Shown in pieces: positions 1 to 9,502 of a stretch of 19,424 bases of DNA. The notes beneath the pieces are model-generated. The model did no database searches, was not told the DNA's origin, and saw only the letters and a program-made list of their open reading frames with translations. The stretch lies in NCBI GenBank assembly GCA_964481035.1, contig CAYZSE010000056.1:1-19424 (forward strand). The letters run 5' to 3'. Position 1 is the first letter of the stretch. Every line of letters begins with the position of its first letter. Source of the DNA: JAAAPF01 sp964481035. GTDB lineage: Bacteria; Pseudomonadota; Alphaproteobacteria; Geminicoccales; Geminicoccaceae. Both the position numbers and the translations under genes were made by a program.

Positions 1-18
1 GTCTCCTTGATCAGCGCG

Positions 19-555
19 TCAGCCGGCGACGTCGGCGGCGACGCGCATCGACTGGATGGCGGTGGGATCGGCCGGCGGCTGGCCCGGGGCGATGGCGTCG
101 ACGTATTCCATGCCTTCGACCACCCGGCCCCAGACCGTGTACTCGCCGTCGAGGTGCGGTGTCGGGCCGAAGGTGATGAAGAACTGACTGTTGGCGCTGT
201 TCGGATCCATCGTCCGCGCCATGCCGGCGGTGCCGCGCTCGAAGGGAACGCTCGAGAACTCGGCCGGCAGGTCGGGCTTATCCGAGCCGCCGCGCCCGGT
301 CCCCGTGGGATCGCCCGACTGCGCCATGAAGCCGGGGATCACGCGGTGGAAGACGACGCCGTCGTAGAAGCCCTCGCGCGCCAGCTCCTTGATCCGGGCG
401 ACGTGCTGCGGTGCCACCTCGGGCAGGAGCTCGATGACGACGCGGCCCTGCGGCAGGTCCATGTAGAGCGTGTCCTCGGGTTCGGCTGCCATGGCGATGC
501 CGCCGAGGAGGGCGAGGGCGAAGGCGGGGCCCAAGAGCCGCACGAGAGGCTGCAT
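19..555 (-). CDS. Exported peptidyl-prolyl cis-trans isomerase (cyclophilin type)
   Basis: A 178-residue cyclophilin that probably catalyses cis-trans isomerisation of Xaa-Pro bonds in proteins in the periplasm. Residues 1-23 form a signal peptide (hydrophobic core ALALLGGIA, likely cleavage after AMA). The mature part carries the cyclophilin hallmarks: FHRVIPGFMAQSGD, with the Arg that acts in catalysis, then GTGRGG, NSANSQFFIT, and HLDGEYTVWGRV. The length is normal for a compact bacterial cyclophilin plus leader. The ATG at 555 is preceded by a GGAGAA ribosome site about 10 bases upstream. It lies 66 bp downstream of the RND pump on the same strand and may be cotranscribed, although the functional link is unclear. 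The family call is firm; the periplasmic location is inferred from the leader. Confidence 0.93.
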   Translation of the reverse strand: MQPLVRLLGPAFALALLGGIAMAAEPEDTLYMDLPQGRVVIELLPEVAPQHVARIKELAREGFYDGVVFHRVIPGFMAQSGDPTGTGRGGSDKPDLPAEFSSVPFERGTAGMARTMDPNSANSQFFITFGPTPHLDGEYTVWGRVVEGMEYVDAIAPGQPPADPTAIQSMRVAADVAG

Positions 556-621
556 GCTGTCGGTTCTCCGGACGTGGACGGGCCCTAGGGGCCATACAAG
601 GTGACGACACGCAAGGCCCGC

Positions 622-3600
622 TCAATCGCCCGGCGCGGCGTCGAAGGTCAAGGCCCGACGGTCGTTCGCGGTGCTCGCCAAGCCCAGATCGTGCAGCACC
701 GCGAAGGCGCAGGGCACGACGACGAGCACCAGCACGGTCGAGGCCACCAGCCCGAAGGCGATCGAGGTCACGAGCGGGATCAGCACCTGGGCTTGGAGGC
801 TGGTCTCGAACAGGATCGGCGTGATGCCGGCGATGGTCGTGAGCGAGGTGAGGAGCACGGCCCGGAAGCGGTCGCGGCTCGCCTGCTTGGCGGCGGCCAC
901 GACATCACCCATCTCAGCGGCGCGGAGCTTGACGAAGTTCACGAGCAGGATCGAATCGTTGACGACGATGCCGGCGAGCGCGCTGAGCCCGAGAATGGAG
1001 GGCATCGAGAGGTCGAGCCCCATGACGAGATGGCCGAGGATCGCGCCGATCGCCGCCATCGGGATCGCCAGGAGCACGATGATCGGCTCGGCGTAGCTCG
1101 CGAACAGGAAGCTCAACAGCACGAACATCGCCATCAGCCCGATGAGGAAGGCGCGCTGCATGGAGTTGCCGGTCTCGCGCTGCTCGGCCCGCTCACCCTC
1201 GAGATTGACGACGATGCCCGGATAATCGCGCTCGAGCTCGGGCACGATCTCGACCAGCGCGCGGTCGAGGAGCTGGTTGCCGTTGACGAGCGTGCGGTCG
1301 ACCTCGCCGGTGAGCGTGACGACGCGGCGGCCGTCGACCCGGTTGATCTGAGCGAGGCCCTGCCCCCAGGTGAAGCTCGCCACGGCGCCGAGCGGGGCCG
1401 TTCGGCCGTCCGGCAGGCGGATCGGAAAGGTGTCGAGGTCCTTGACGGTGGCGAGCCCGAGCGCGCTCAGCTCGACATTGACCTCGATGGTCTCGCGGCC
1501 GATCTGCAGCTCGGTCGCCTGATCGCCCGTCAGCGCCGCACGCACTTGGCCCGCCAGGGTCCGGCTGTCGAGGCCGAGCGCGCGCGCGCCTTCGCGCAGC
1601 GCCAGCTGGATCTCGGGCTTGCCCCGGCGGAGGTCGTGCTGAAGGTCGGCGACGCCTTCGAACCGCCCGAGCCACGCCTGCAGGCGATCGGCGGCGGCGG
1701 CGAGATCGGCGAGGTCGTCGCCTTCGATCTGCACCTCGAGGGCGCGGCCGCCGGGGCCGATGATCGGCTCCTTGAAGGTCAACGCACTCGCTTCGGGGAC
1801 GGTGCCGACCGCCGCGCGCCAGCGAGAGAGCAGCTCGGCCACCGCAACGTGGCGCTCGGCGTTGGGGGTGAGGTCGACGACGACGCTCGCGAGATGCGCG
1901 CCACTCTCGCTCACGTCGGCGTTGCTGCCGTAGCGCACGAACCGGGCGCGGACGAGCGAGCGATCGTCGGGGTGCGTGGCCCGGGTCTCAGCGTCGACCA
2001 CATCGAGTCCCTCGAGGACCTGGGCGACCACGGCCTCGGTCCGGGCGAGTGGCGTGCCCTGAGGCATGAGGATGCGCGCCTCGATGGTGTCGCCCTCCAG
2101 GTCGGGAAAGGCCCTGAAGCCGACCTGCCCGCCGACGACCAGCGCGACCGCCGCGAGGAACGCGCCGAGGCACGAGCCGAGGACGAGGTAGCGCCACTCG
2201 ACGGCACGATCGACGAGCGGCCCCACCACCCTGTCCCGGAAGGTCTCGAAGCGACCGCGAAACCACCGATGGAAGCGCGACGGCGCGTCGTGGGCGAGCG
2301 CGCCGGCGATGTGGTGCGGCAGGACGAGAAAGGCTTCGATGAGGCTGAAGACGAGCACGACCATGAGCACCACCGGCACGGCGACGAGCACCTTGCCGAT
2401 ATTACCTTCGAGGAAGGCCAGCGGCGCGAAGACCGCGATCGAGGTGGCAAAGGAGGCGAGGACGCTCGGCACGACTTGGCCGGCACCAGCGACGGCGGCA
2501 TCGACCGGGGTGCTGCCCGCCTGCATCCTGGCGGCGATGTTCTCGGCGATGACGATGCTGTCGTCCATGATGACGCCGATGGCGATCAAGAGCCCCACCA
2601 TGGTGATCATGTTGATCGAGTAGCCGATCAGCACCATCGCCGCGCAGGCGGCGAGGAAGGTCGCGGGCAGGGCCATCGCCACCCAGAAGGCGAAGCGGAA
2701 CGAGAAGAACGCCCACATTACGAGGAAGACGAGGACGAGGCCCAGAGCCCCGTTCTCGACCAGGAGGTCGAGGCGATCCTGCACGACCGAGGCGCTGTCG
2801 CGGGTGATGACGTGGCGCACCCCCGGCGGCGCGCTCGCCCGCTCGCGCTCGAGGAACTCCTGGACGCTCGCCATCACCCGGAGCGTGTCCTGGTCGTCGG
2901 TCTTGCGGATCTCGAGCACCGCCGCCCGCGCGCCGTCGAGCTCGACCCGGACCGCATCGTCGGCGAAAGTCTCGCTGATGGTGGCGACGTCGCCGAGCCG
3001 GACCTCGCCGCCGGCATCGCCGCCGATGAGCACCAGCTCGGCGAAGCTCTCGGGGCTGCGGCTCTTGTCGGCGAGGCGGACGAGCAGGTCCTGGCCAGCG
3101 GTCTCGATCGTGCCGGCGGGCAGGTCGAGACTCTGGCGGGTGACGATCTGGGCGACCTCGGTGAGGTCGAGCCCGAACCGCCGGAGCATCGCCGGGTCGA
3201 GCGCGATTCGGATCTGCGGCTCGGCGAAGCCCTGAATGTCGATGGTGCGCGCCGTCGTCTCGCGCATCAGCCGGGTCTTGAGGCCCTCGGCGTAGCGCTT
3301 GAGGTCGCGCTCGCCCATGGGCCCCGTGACCGCCAGCGAGATCACGCGATCGGTCATGTTGAGCTCGCGAATGACCGGCGGCTCGGCGAGGTCGGGGAAG
3401 CTGTCGATGGCGTCGATCTCGGTCCGGACGTTGGCGACGAAGCGGCCGAGATCGCCACCGTCGCGCATCTCCGCGGTCGCGGACACGACGCTCTCGCGGG
3501 CGGCGCAGCGCAGCTCGGCGAGGTCGACGAGCCCCTCGAGCGCCTCCTCGATCGGCAGGCAGATGGCCTCCTCGCCCTCCTCGGCGGAAGCGCCGGGGTA

Positions 3601-3744
3601 GGGCACGGTCACCTGCACGCTGGCGACGTCGAACTCGGGAAAGGTCGCCCGCTGCAGCATCGGCAGGCTCAAGAGGCCGACGCCGATCATCGCCGCCATG
3701 AGCAGGTTGGCGGCGGTCGGATGCCTGGCGAACAGCTCGATCAC
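622..3744 (-). CDS. RND-family efflux transporter, inner-membrane permease subunit
   Basis: A proton-driven RND pump of 1040 residues, the usual size for the family. It starts IELFARHPTAANLLMAAMIG, a first membrane helix, followed by a large periplasmic domain beginning at VTVPYPGASAEEGEEAICLPIEEAL. The expected two sets of helices flank two periplasmic loops. TM4 has the acidic pair Asp394-Asp395 in GVIMDDSIVIAENI, equivalent to AcrB Asp407/408. In TM10 the AcrB Lys940 position reads Asn929, followed by Asp930 (VVNDSILLVNF), as in a divergent branch of acriflavin-resistance-like pumps. The start is GTG at 3744, whose GTGA overlaps the adaptor stop codon, so the two are translationally coupled. 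The frame stays open far upstream, but only because of GC bias. The substrate cannot be read from sequence. No TolC-like outer-membrane partner is in the window. Confidence 0.95.
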   Translation of the reverse strand: MIELFARHPTAANLLMAAMIGVGLLSLPMLQRATFPEFDVASVQVTVPYPGASAEEGEEAICLPIEEALEGLVDLAELRCAARESVVSATAEMRDGGDLGRFVANVRTEIDAIDSFPDLAEPPVIRELNMTDRVISLAVTGPMGERDLKRYAEGLKTRLMRETTARTIDIQGFAEPQIRIALDPAMLRRFGLDLTEVAQIVTRQSLDLPAGTIETAGQDLLVRLADKSRSPESFAELVLIGGDAGGEVRLGDVATISETFADDAVRVELDGARAAVLEIRKTDDQDTLRVMASVQEFLERERASAPPGVRHVITRDSASVVQDRLDLLVENGALGLVLVFLVMWAFFSFRFAFWVAMALPATFLAACAAMVLIGYSINMITMVGLLIAIGVIMDDSIVIAENIAARMQAGSTPVDAAVAGAGQVVPSVLASFATSIAVFAPLAFLEGNIGKVLVAVPVVLMVVLVFSLIEAFLVLPHHIAGALAHDAPSRFHRWFRGRFETFRDRVVGPLVDRAVEWRYLVLGSCLGAFLAAVALVVGGQVGFRAFPDLEGDTIEARILMPQGTPLARTEAVVAQVLEGLDVVDAETRATHPDDRSLVRARFVRYGSNADVSESGAHLASVVVDLTPNAERHVAVAELLSRWRAAVGTVPEASALTFKEPIIGPGGRALEVQIEGDDLADLAAAADRLQAWLGRFEGVADLQHDLRRGKPEIQLALREGARALGLDSRTLAGQVRAALTGDQATELQIGRETIEVNVELSALGLATVKDLDTFPIRLPDGRTAPLGAVASFTWGQGLAQINRVDGRRVVTLTGEVDRTLVNGNQLLDRALVEIVPELERDYPGIVVNLEGERAEQRETGNSMQRAFLIGLMAMFVLLSFLFASYAEPIIVLLAIPMAAIGAILGHLVMGLDLSMPSILGLSALAGIVVNDSILLVNFVKLRAAEMGDVVAAAKQASRDRFRAVLLTSLTTIAGITPILFETSLQAQVLIPLVTSIAFGLVASTVLVLVVVPCAFAVLHDLGLASTANDRRALTFDAAPGD

Positions 3745-5129
3745 GACGCCGCCTCGCTCACCGTCGTCGGCTCCGTCGCCGGCGCCGGCTCGCGGGGTTC
3801 GAGCCGCATCCCTTCGACCGCGGGCTGCAGCGGGGTGAGCACCACCCGATCCCCCGCCTCCAGCCCACGCGCGATGACGGCGACGTCGCCCATGACGCTG
3901 TCGATGACGATCTCGCGGAGCACGAGGCGGTCGTTCGCGCCGACGAGATGCACCTTCGGATGCGGGCCGCGGGCATGGACGGCGTCGATCGGCACGACGA
4001 GGCGGCCCGGCTGCGGACGGCCCTCGATGAGCACCTCGACGAACATCCCCTTGGTGAGCGGCGGCCGCTCGCCCGGCCGGGCCAATGCGTAGGGCTCGGC
4101 GACGGCCACGATGAGGCCGAGGGTGCGGGTCTGCGGGTCGATCCGGTCGCTCGGCCGGTCGAAGCGCGCGGGCCAGGTCAGATCGAGGTCGCGCTCCTCG
4201 AGCCGCACCGTGGCCTCGAGGCCCAGGCGCTCGGGCAGGCTGCGCAGCGTCTCCAGATCGAGGGCCGGCAGCTCGAGATCGTCGGGGATGAGGGGGCGGA
4301 GCTGCGACAGCGCGAACTGGGCGTCGACCTCGGCGCCGTCGATGCCGTCGAAGGTGCCCAGCACCGTGCCCGGCTGGACGTACTCGCCGGCCTCGACCGC
4401 GACGTCGGCGACGCGCGCGTCGAACGGCAGGTAGACCTCGGTGCGCTCGAGGTCGAGCTCCGCCTGGCGCAGCTCGGCGCGCCGGACGTCGAGGTCGGCC
4501 TGGCGGACGGCGATCTCGGGGTCGATCTCGGCGAGCTCGGAGCGTATCGACTGGACCTGGTAGCGCTGGTTCAAGAGCGCCGTCTCGGCCTGGTCCACGG
4601 CCGCCTCGCTGGTGTTGCCCCGCGCCGCCAGCGCGCGTTGCCGCTCGCGGTCGGCCTCGGCCAGACGCTGCGTGCGCAGGTCGATCTCCAGCGACCGCTC
4701 GAGGTTGGCGCGGCGCACCTCGAGCTGCGCGATCTGCGCCTCGAGCCGCGCGATCTCCGCCGCCGCCCGGGCGAGGGCCAGCTCGTAGTCGGCGCGGTCG
4801 ATCTCGGCGATCAGCGTGCCCGCCGGCAAAAGACGCCCGCGCTCGAGGCGCGGGTGGCGCGCCGTGACGCGGCCGGCGATCTCGGCCGTGGCGCGGTAGG
4901 TGCGGGCGGGGGCGACGGTGCCGTAGCCGACCGCGCGCGGGACCACGGTGGTGGGCTCGACGACGAACACGTCGACCGGTGTGACGCGTTCCACGACCTG
5001 CGGTGCCTCGGGACCGCGATCGGCGCGGAGCTGATAGCCGAGAAGGCCGAGACCGAGGAGCAGCGGCGGAACGACGAGTGCCGCACGCCAACGGCGGGCC
5101 GGGCGATGCGGAGGAGCAGGCGAGGTCAT
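3741..5129 (-). CDS. RND efflux periplasmic adaptor (membrane fusion protein, HlyD family)
   Basis: A 462-residue membrane fusion protein that should link the RND pump encoded immediately downstream to an outer-membrane channel. An N-terminal arginine-rich stretch and one hydrophobic segment (about residues 15-32, ALVVPPLLLGLGLLGYQL) act as membrane anchor or uncleaved leader. A split lipoyl/barrel-sandwich domain follows (GRVTARHPRLERGRLLPAGTLIAEID and later FDARVADVAVEAGEYVQPGTVLG). Between its halves is a long alpha-helical hairpin of about 120 residues rich in Ala, Glu, Arg and Leu heptads. A beta-barrel and membrane-proximal domain complete the protein, including LTKGMFVEVLIEG and GDRVVLTPLQPAVEGM. 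The ATG at 5129 has no convincing ribosome site. The stop overlaps the pump start by four bases. Pairing with an RND permease makes the role secure. Confidence 0.95.
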   Translation of the reverse strand: MTSPAPPHRPARRWRAALVVPPLLLGLGLLGYQLRADRGPEAPQVVERVTPVDVFVVEPTTVVPRAVGYGTVAPARTYRATAEIAGRVTARHPRLERGRLLPAGTLIAEIDRADYELALARAAAEIARLEAQIAQLEVRRANLERSLEIDLRTQRLAEADRERQRALAARGNTSEAAVDQAETALLNQRYQVQSIRSELAEIDPEIAVRQADLDVRRAELRQAELDLERTEVYLPFDARVADVAVEAGEYVQPGTVLGTFDGIDGAEVDAQFALSQLRPLIPDDLELPALDLETLRSLPERLGLEATVRLEERDLDLTWPARFDRPSDRIDPQTRTLGLIVAVAEPYALARPGERPPLTKGMFVEVLIEGRPQPGRLVVPIDAVHARGPHPKVHLVGANDRLVLREIVIDSVMGDVAVIARGLEAGDRVVLTPLQPAVEGMRLEPREPAPATEPTTVSEAAS

Positions 5130-5310
5130 CGGGTGAGCGGGTCCGAGCGGGGACGGGGGGTCGGGTTGACCTGCAAGGTCGGCCGACCTGCGCGCGGGTC
5201 AAGCGCGACCAAGGCCCGTCGCCGCGGCGCGCGGCGTTGCGCTCGAGCGATGCTTGACAGGGCCGCGGGTCGCCTGGATCGTCGCGTCACTCGCGGGGGC
5301 CGTCCCGGTC
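5130..5310. other. Divergent intergenic region between the RND operon and tauE-like gene
   Basis: These 181 bp separate two divergently transcribed genes and must hold the promoters of both. On the plus strand a perfect TTGACA (5254-5259) is the only strong promoter-like element seen; no good -10 hexamer follows at 16-18 bp. No clear operator repeat or small gene was recognised, and no TetR or MarR type regulator of the pump is encoded next to it. Confidence 0.5.
5254..5259 (+). promoter_or_regulatory. Possible -35 element (TTGACA) for the tauE-like gene
   Basis: A perfect sigma-70 type -35 hexamer lies 51 bp upstream of the ATG at 5311. The sequence 16-18 bp downstream (near 5276-5283, GATCGT) is a poor -10, so this is tentative. 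Its first three bases would be a TTG start codon if the upstream frame were used, which argues for choosing the later ATG. Confidence 0.3.
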
Positions 5311-6225
5311 ATGGATCTCTATCTGCCGATCGCCGAAATGTCGGTGAACGCGCTGCTCGTGCTCGGTCTCGGCGCGGGCGTGGGTTTCTTGTCGGGCGTG
5401 TTCGGCGTCGGCGGCGGGTTTCTCATGACGCCGCTGCTGATCCTCATCGGCATACCCGCCGCCGTGGCCGTGGCCACGCAGGCCAGCCAGATCCTGGCCT
5501 CGTCGGTCTCCGGCGTCTTCGCGCACATGCGCCGCCAGACCGTCGACTTCAAGATGGGCTGGGTGCTGATCGCCGGCGGTGCCGCGGGCTCGACGCTGGG
5601 CGTCGTGCTGTTCGCCTGGTTCAAGGCGCAAGGTCAGGTCGATCTTCTGGTCACCGTCCTCTACGTCGTGTTCCTCGTGCTGATCGGGGGGCTCATGCTG
5701 ATCGAGAGCGTCGGCGCCTGGTGGCGCCACCGCGGCGGCGCGACCCCGGCTCGGTCGCGGCGCCGACGCGCCTGGTGGCTCTTGCTGCCGCTGAGGATGA
5801 AGTTCCCGCGCTCGCGCCTGCGCATCAGCGTGCTGACCCCTCTGGCCGTCGGCTTCTTCGTCGGCTTGCTCGGCGCCATGATGGGCGTGGGTGGCGGCTT
5901 CATCATGGTTCCGGCGATGATCTACCTACTCGGCATGCCGACCGCCGTCGTCGTCGGCACCTCCCTGTTCCAGATCGCCTTCGTCACCGCGCTGACCACC
6001 TATCTGCACGCGGTCAACAGCGGCACCGTCGACATCGTCCTCGCCGCCCTGCTGATCGTCGGCGGCGTCGTCGGCGCGCAGTGGGGGTCACGGATCGGGG
6101 CGTTGTTGCGCGGTGACCAGATCCGCGTGCTGCTGGCGCTGTTGGTCCTGGCCGTCGCCGGCAAGCTCATGGGCGACCTCATCGTCACCCCGACCGACCT
6201 CTTCTCCGTGGCGCGCGACGGTTGA
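5311..6225 (+). CDS. TauE/SafE (TSUP) family membrane permease
   Basis: A 304-residue polytopic membrane protein of the TSUP family, whose members export or import sulfite, sulfonates or related sulfur/organic anions. The two family repeats are plain: FLSGVFGVGGGFLMTPLLI (residues about 28-46), and VGLLGAMMGVGGGFIMVP in the second half, each followed by a P/T-AVVVGT-like segment. About eight hydrophobic helices flank a basic cytoplasmic linker (RSRRRRAWW). The ATG start at 5311 was chosen because MDLYLPIAEMSVN is the familiar N-terminus of alphaproteobacterial members. The frame is open upstream to a TTG at 5254, but that extension is not conserved-looking. The gene stands alone and converges on the next gene with only 6 bp between stops. 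The transported substrate is unknown. Confidence 0.92.
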   Translation: MDLYLPIAEMSVNALLVLGLGAGVGFLSGVFGVGGGFLMTPLLILIGIPAAVAVATQASQILASSVSGVFAHMRRQTVDFKMGWVLIAGGAAGSTLGVVLFAWFKAQGQVDLLVTVLYVVFLVLIGGLMLIESVGAWWRHRGGATPARSRRRRAWWLLLPLRMKFPRSRLRISVLTPLAVGFFVGLLGAMMGVGGGFIMVPAMIYLLGMPTAVVVGTSLFQIAFVTALTTYLHAVNSGTVDIVLAALLIVGGVVGAQWGSRIGALLRGDQIRVLLALLVLAVAGKLMGDLIVTPTDLFSVARDG

Positions 6226-6231
6226 GCTTCG

Positions 6232-6654
6232 TCACGCCCCGACGTCGGGCAGGGGCTCGAGGACGCAACCATTGATCCGCCAGGCGCCGTCCGCCTGCCG
6301 TTGCATCAGGTAGTGCGCCATGTAGGCCCGCCCGGCGGGTCCGACGAGGTAGACCCGCTGGGTGGGCTGGCCACGATAGGTGATCACGTCGACGAACTCG
6401 ACGAACTGCGGCCGGTAGACCGGAGCGTAGCCCTTGCGCACCATCGCCATGAACCCGTCCGACGTGCGGAACATGTCGCGGATCGTCGGTGAGGCGGCGG
6501 CGAAGGCGGCGCCGCCGTCGTCGCGCTGGAAGGCATCGAGCTGGGCGCGAACGACCTCCTCGATCGCCGCGCGCTCGCCGGCCGGCAGGTCGGCGGCGGC
6601 GACCGGCAGGGAGACGAGGAGGCTCAAGGCCAAGCTCGCAAGCAGACTGCGCAT
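6232..6654 (-). CDS. Secreted DUF4864 family protein
   Basis: A 140-residue protein with a cleavable signal peptide (about residues 1-21, SLLASLALSLLVSLPVAAA). The mature part matches the DUF4864 pattern: an N-terminal helix (AIEEVVRAQLDAFQRDDG), then PTIRDMFRTSDGFMAMVRKGYAPVYRP, strands around GRAYMAHYLMQRQADGAWRINGCVLEPLPD. The fold is probably related to the SnoaL/NTF2-like small domains, which is inference. The ATG at 6654 has an AGAGGG ribosome site about 5-10 bases upstream. It sits 62 bp downstream of the hydroxybutyryl-CoA dehydrogenase on the same strand and could be the last gene of that operon. The biochemical function is unknown. Confidence 0.85.
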   Translation of the reverse strand: MRSLLASLALSLLVSLPVAAADLPAGERAAIEEVVRAQLDAFQRDDGGAAFAAASPTIRDMFRTSDGFMAMVRKGYAPVYRPQFVEFVDVITYRGQPTQRVYLVGPAGRAYMAHYLMQRQADGAWRINGCVLEPLPDVGA

Positions 6655-6716
6655 GGAACCCTCTCGCAGCTGACAAACCAGCTCTGTGACCTAGTCCGCC
6701 GCTGCCGCCACGCCAG

Positions 6717-7628
<912 letters not shown>

Positions 7629-7649
7629 GCTTTGGGTGTCCCCTCGGGG

Positions 7650-8597
7650 TCAGGCCGCCTTCGACTGCTTCACCGCGTCGGTGAGCTGCGGCACGAGTTG
7701 AAACAGGTCCCCGACCAAGCCGTAGTCCGCGACCTGGAAGATCGGTGCTTCTTCGTCTTTGTTGATCGCCACGATCACCTTGCTGTCCTTCATGCCCGCG
7801 AGGTGCTGGATGGCGCCGGAGATGCCGACGGCGATGTAGAGCTCGGGTGCCACGATCTTGCCGGTCTGCCCGACCTGGTACTCGTTGGGCACGTAGCCGG
7901 CGTCGACTGCAGCGCGCGAGGCGCCGACGGCGGCCCCGAGCTGATCGGCGAGCGCCTCGATGAGGGTGAAGTTCTCGCCCGAGCCCATGCCGCGGCCACC
8001 GGAGACGACGACCCGCGCCGAGGTCAGGTCGGGCCGCTCCGACGCCGAGACCTCGCGGCCCAAGAAGCGCGCGAGGTCGGTGGCCGCCACTGCCTGGATG
8101 GCCTCGACGGCGGCGCCGCCCCCCTCGGCCTCGGTCGCCGGGAACGCGGTCGTGCGCACCGTCAGCACGACCTTGGCGTCGGCGGTCCGCAACGTTGCCA
8201 GCGCGTTGCCGGCGTAGATGAAGCGCTTGAACGTCTTGGCGTCGACGATCTCGACGATGTCGGAGATCTGCGCCACGTCGAGGAGCGCGGCGACCCGCGG
8301 CATCAAGTTCTTGCCGAAGGTCGACGAGCCGGCGACAAAGGCGTCGTAGCCGCCGGCCATGGCGACGACGAGGGCGGTCAGATCCTCGGCGACCGGATTC
8401 TCGTAGGCCGAATCGTCGACGTGGACGACCTTGGCGACGTCCTTGACCCGGGCCGCCGCCGCGGCGACCGCGCCGGCGCCAGAGCCGGCGACGAGGACGG
8501 TGACCGTGCCTAGCGCGGCTCCGGCGCTGACGGCGTGCAGTGTCGCCTTGTCGAGCTTGGCGTTGTCGTGCTCGGCGACGACGAGGACCTCGGCCAT
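7650..8597 (-). CDS. etfA: Electron transfer flavoprotein, alpha subunit
   Basis: The 315-residue large subunit of ETF, which binds FAD and carries electrons from acyl-CoA and other dehydrogenases to ETF:ubiquinone oxidoreductase. The N-terminal domain begins AEVLVVAEHDNAKLD. The C-terminal FAD domain is canonical: VVSGGRGMGSGENF, AVGASRAAVDAGYVPNEYQVGQTG, KIVAPELYIAVGISGAIQHLAGM and VIVAINKDEEAPIFQVADYGLVGDL. Its ATG shares one base with the etfB stop (TGATG on the minus strand), so the subunits are translationally coupled. No missing residues were noticed. Confidence 0.97.
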   Translation of the reverse strand: MAEVLVVAEHDNAKLDKATLHAVSAGAALGTVTVLVAGSGAGAVAAAAARVKDVAKVVHVDDSAYENPVAEDLTALVVAMAGGYDAFVAGSSTFGKNLMPRVAALLDVAQISDIVEIVDAKTFKRFIYAGNALATLRTADAKVVLTVRTTAFPATEAEGGGAAVEAIQAVAATDLARFLGREVSASERPDLTSARVVVSGGRGMGSGENFTLIEALADQLGAAVGASRAAVDAGYVPNEYQVGQTGKIVAPELYIAVGISGAIQHLAGMKDSKVIVAINKDEEAPIFQVADYGLVGDLFQLVPQLTDAVKQSKAA

Positions 8598-9358
8598 CAG
8601 ATCACCCCCGCTTCGGACTTGAGCTTGTCGATGAGCGTCGCGATGTCGGGAACCTTCGTGCCGGCCTGGCGCTTCGGCGGCTCCTCGACCTTCACGTAGG
8701 TTAACCGGGGCGCCGTATCGACGCCGAGCTCATCCGGCCTCAGCTGGTCGATCGGCTTCTTCTTCGCCTTCATGATGTTGGGGAGCGACGCGTAGCGCGG
8801 CTCGTTGAGGCGCAGATCGACGCTCACCACCGCCGGCAGCCCGACCGCGATCCGCTCGAGGCCGGCGTCGACCTCGCGGGTGACCTCCAGCCCGCCGTCC
8901 ACGGGCTCGACCTTTGAGGCGAAGGTCGCCTGCGGCCAGCCCAGGAGGGCCGCGAGCATTTGCCCGGTCTGGTTGCTGTCGTCGTCGATCGCTTGCTTGC
9001 CCAGCATGACGATATTCGGGCTCTCGCGCTCGACGACGGCCTGCAAGAGCTTGGCGACAGCGAGCGGTTGCAGCTCGGTGTCGGTCCGGGCGTCGGTGAG
9101 CACGTGAATCGAGCGGTCGGCGCCCATCGCCATCGCCGTCCGCAGCGTCTCCTGCGCCTTGGCTTCGCCGATGCTGACGACGACCACCTCGCTCACCGTC
9201 CCTCTTTCCTTGAGCCGGATCGCCTCCTCGGTGGCGATCTCGTCGAACGGGTTCATCGACATCTTGACGTTCGCCGTCTCGACGCCCGTTCCGTCGGCCT
9301 TGACCCGCACGGTCACGTTGTAGTCGACCACCCGCTTGACGGGGACGAGAATTTTCAT
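8597..9358 (-). CDS. etfB: Electron transfer flavoprotein, beta subunit
   Basis: The 253-residue small subunit of ETF, which carries AMP as a structural ligand and the recognition loop that docks on partner dehydrogenases. It begins MKILVPVKRVVDYNVTVRV. MNPFDEIATEEAIRLKE, QAIDDDSNQTGQMLAALLGWP and the signature loop LNEPRYASLPNIMKAKKKP (about residues 185-205) are all present. The ATG at 9358 is the conserved family start; the frame continues upstream to 9400, but that stretch is probably leader. It heads the etfB-etfA-hbd run, 144 bp downstream of the cobalamin adenosyltransferase, so it may have its own promoter. Confidence 0.97.
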   Translation of the reverse strand: MKILVPVKRVVDYNVTVRVKADGTGVETANVKMSMNPFDEIATEEAIRLKERGTVSEVVVVSIGEAKAQETLRTAMAMGADRSIHVLTDARTDTELQPLAVAKLLQAVVERESPNIVMLGKQAIDDDSNQTGQMLAALLGWPQATFASKVEPVDGGLEVTREVDAGLERIAVGLPAVVSVDLRLNEPRYASLPNIMKAKKKPIDQLRPDELGVDTAPRLTYVKVEEPPKRQAGTKVPDIATLIDKLKSEAGVI

Positions 9359-9417
9359 CGGCGCCACCCTCGCTCGCATGCCGCGAGCCTTGTCTACCAA
9401 CCCTTATGTTGCACTGC

Positions 9418-9447
9418 GCGATAGACCCGCCGTCGCACCGTTGTCAA
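9418..9447 (-). promoter_or_regulatory. Candidate promoter for etfB-etfA-hbd
   Basis: Reading the minus strand, a perfect TTGACA lies at 9447-9442. It is followed after 18 bp by TATCGC (9423-9418), or after 16 bp by TCTATC. Either arrangement is a plausible housekeeping promoter for a GC-rich alphaproteobacterium, giving a leader of about 55-60 bases before the ATG at 9358. It lies in the 144-bp gap after the adenosyltransferase gene. Evidence is motif-level only. Confidence 0.4.
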
Positions 9448-9502
9448 TCGCGCCGCCTGCCGCGGCGGTCACGACCGGCGAGGCGCGCGGCCGCGGCCGG
9501 CG

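Noticed and set aside
556..621. GGGCCCTAGGGGCC stretch as a terminator between the RND pump and the cyclophilin
   Set aside because: The palindrome is imperfect, has almost no loop and is not followed by a U run on either strand.
601..4092. A 1163-codon open frame on the plus strand antisense to the RND genes
   Set aside because: It is a GC-bias shadow. Its product is a low-complexity Arg/Asp/Glu/His/Gly-rich sequence with no domain, while the minus strand encodes a clear RND pump and adaptor.
622..5202. A 1526-residue fusion of extra N-terminal sequence with the RND pump
   Set aside because: The upstream 486 codons are the adaptor gene read in the wrong frame. The GTG at 3744 with the GTGA overlap is the natural start.
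5254..5310. N-terminal extension of the TauE-like protein from TTG 5254
   Set aside because: The TTG is part of a TTGACA promoter-like hexamer, and the family N-terminus begins at the ATG at 5311.
3948..6116. A 722-codon plus-strand frame running across the adaptor gene into the TauE-like gene
   Set aside because: It is antisense to the adaptor and out of frame with the TauE gene, with an Arg-rich composition and no motif; a shadow.
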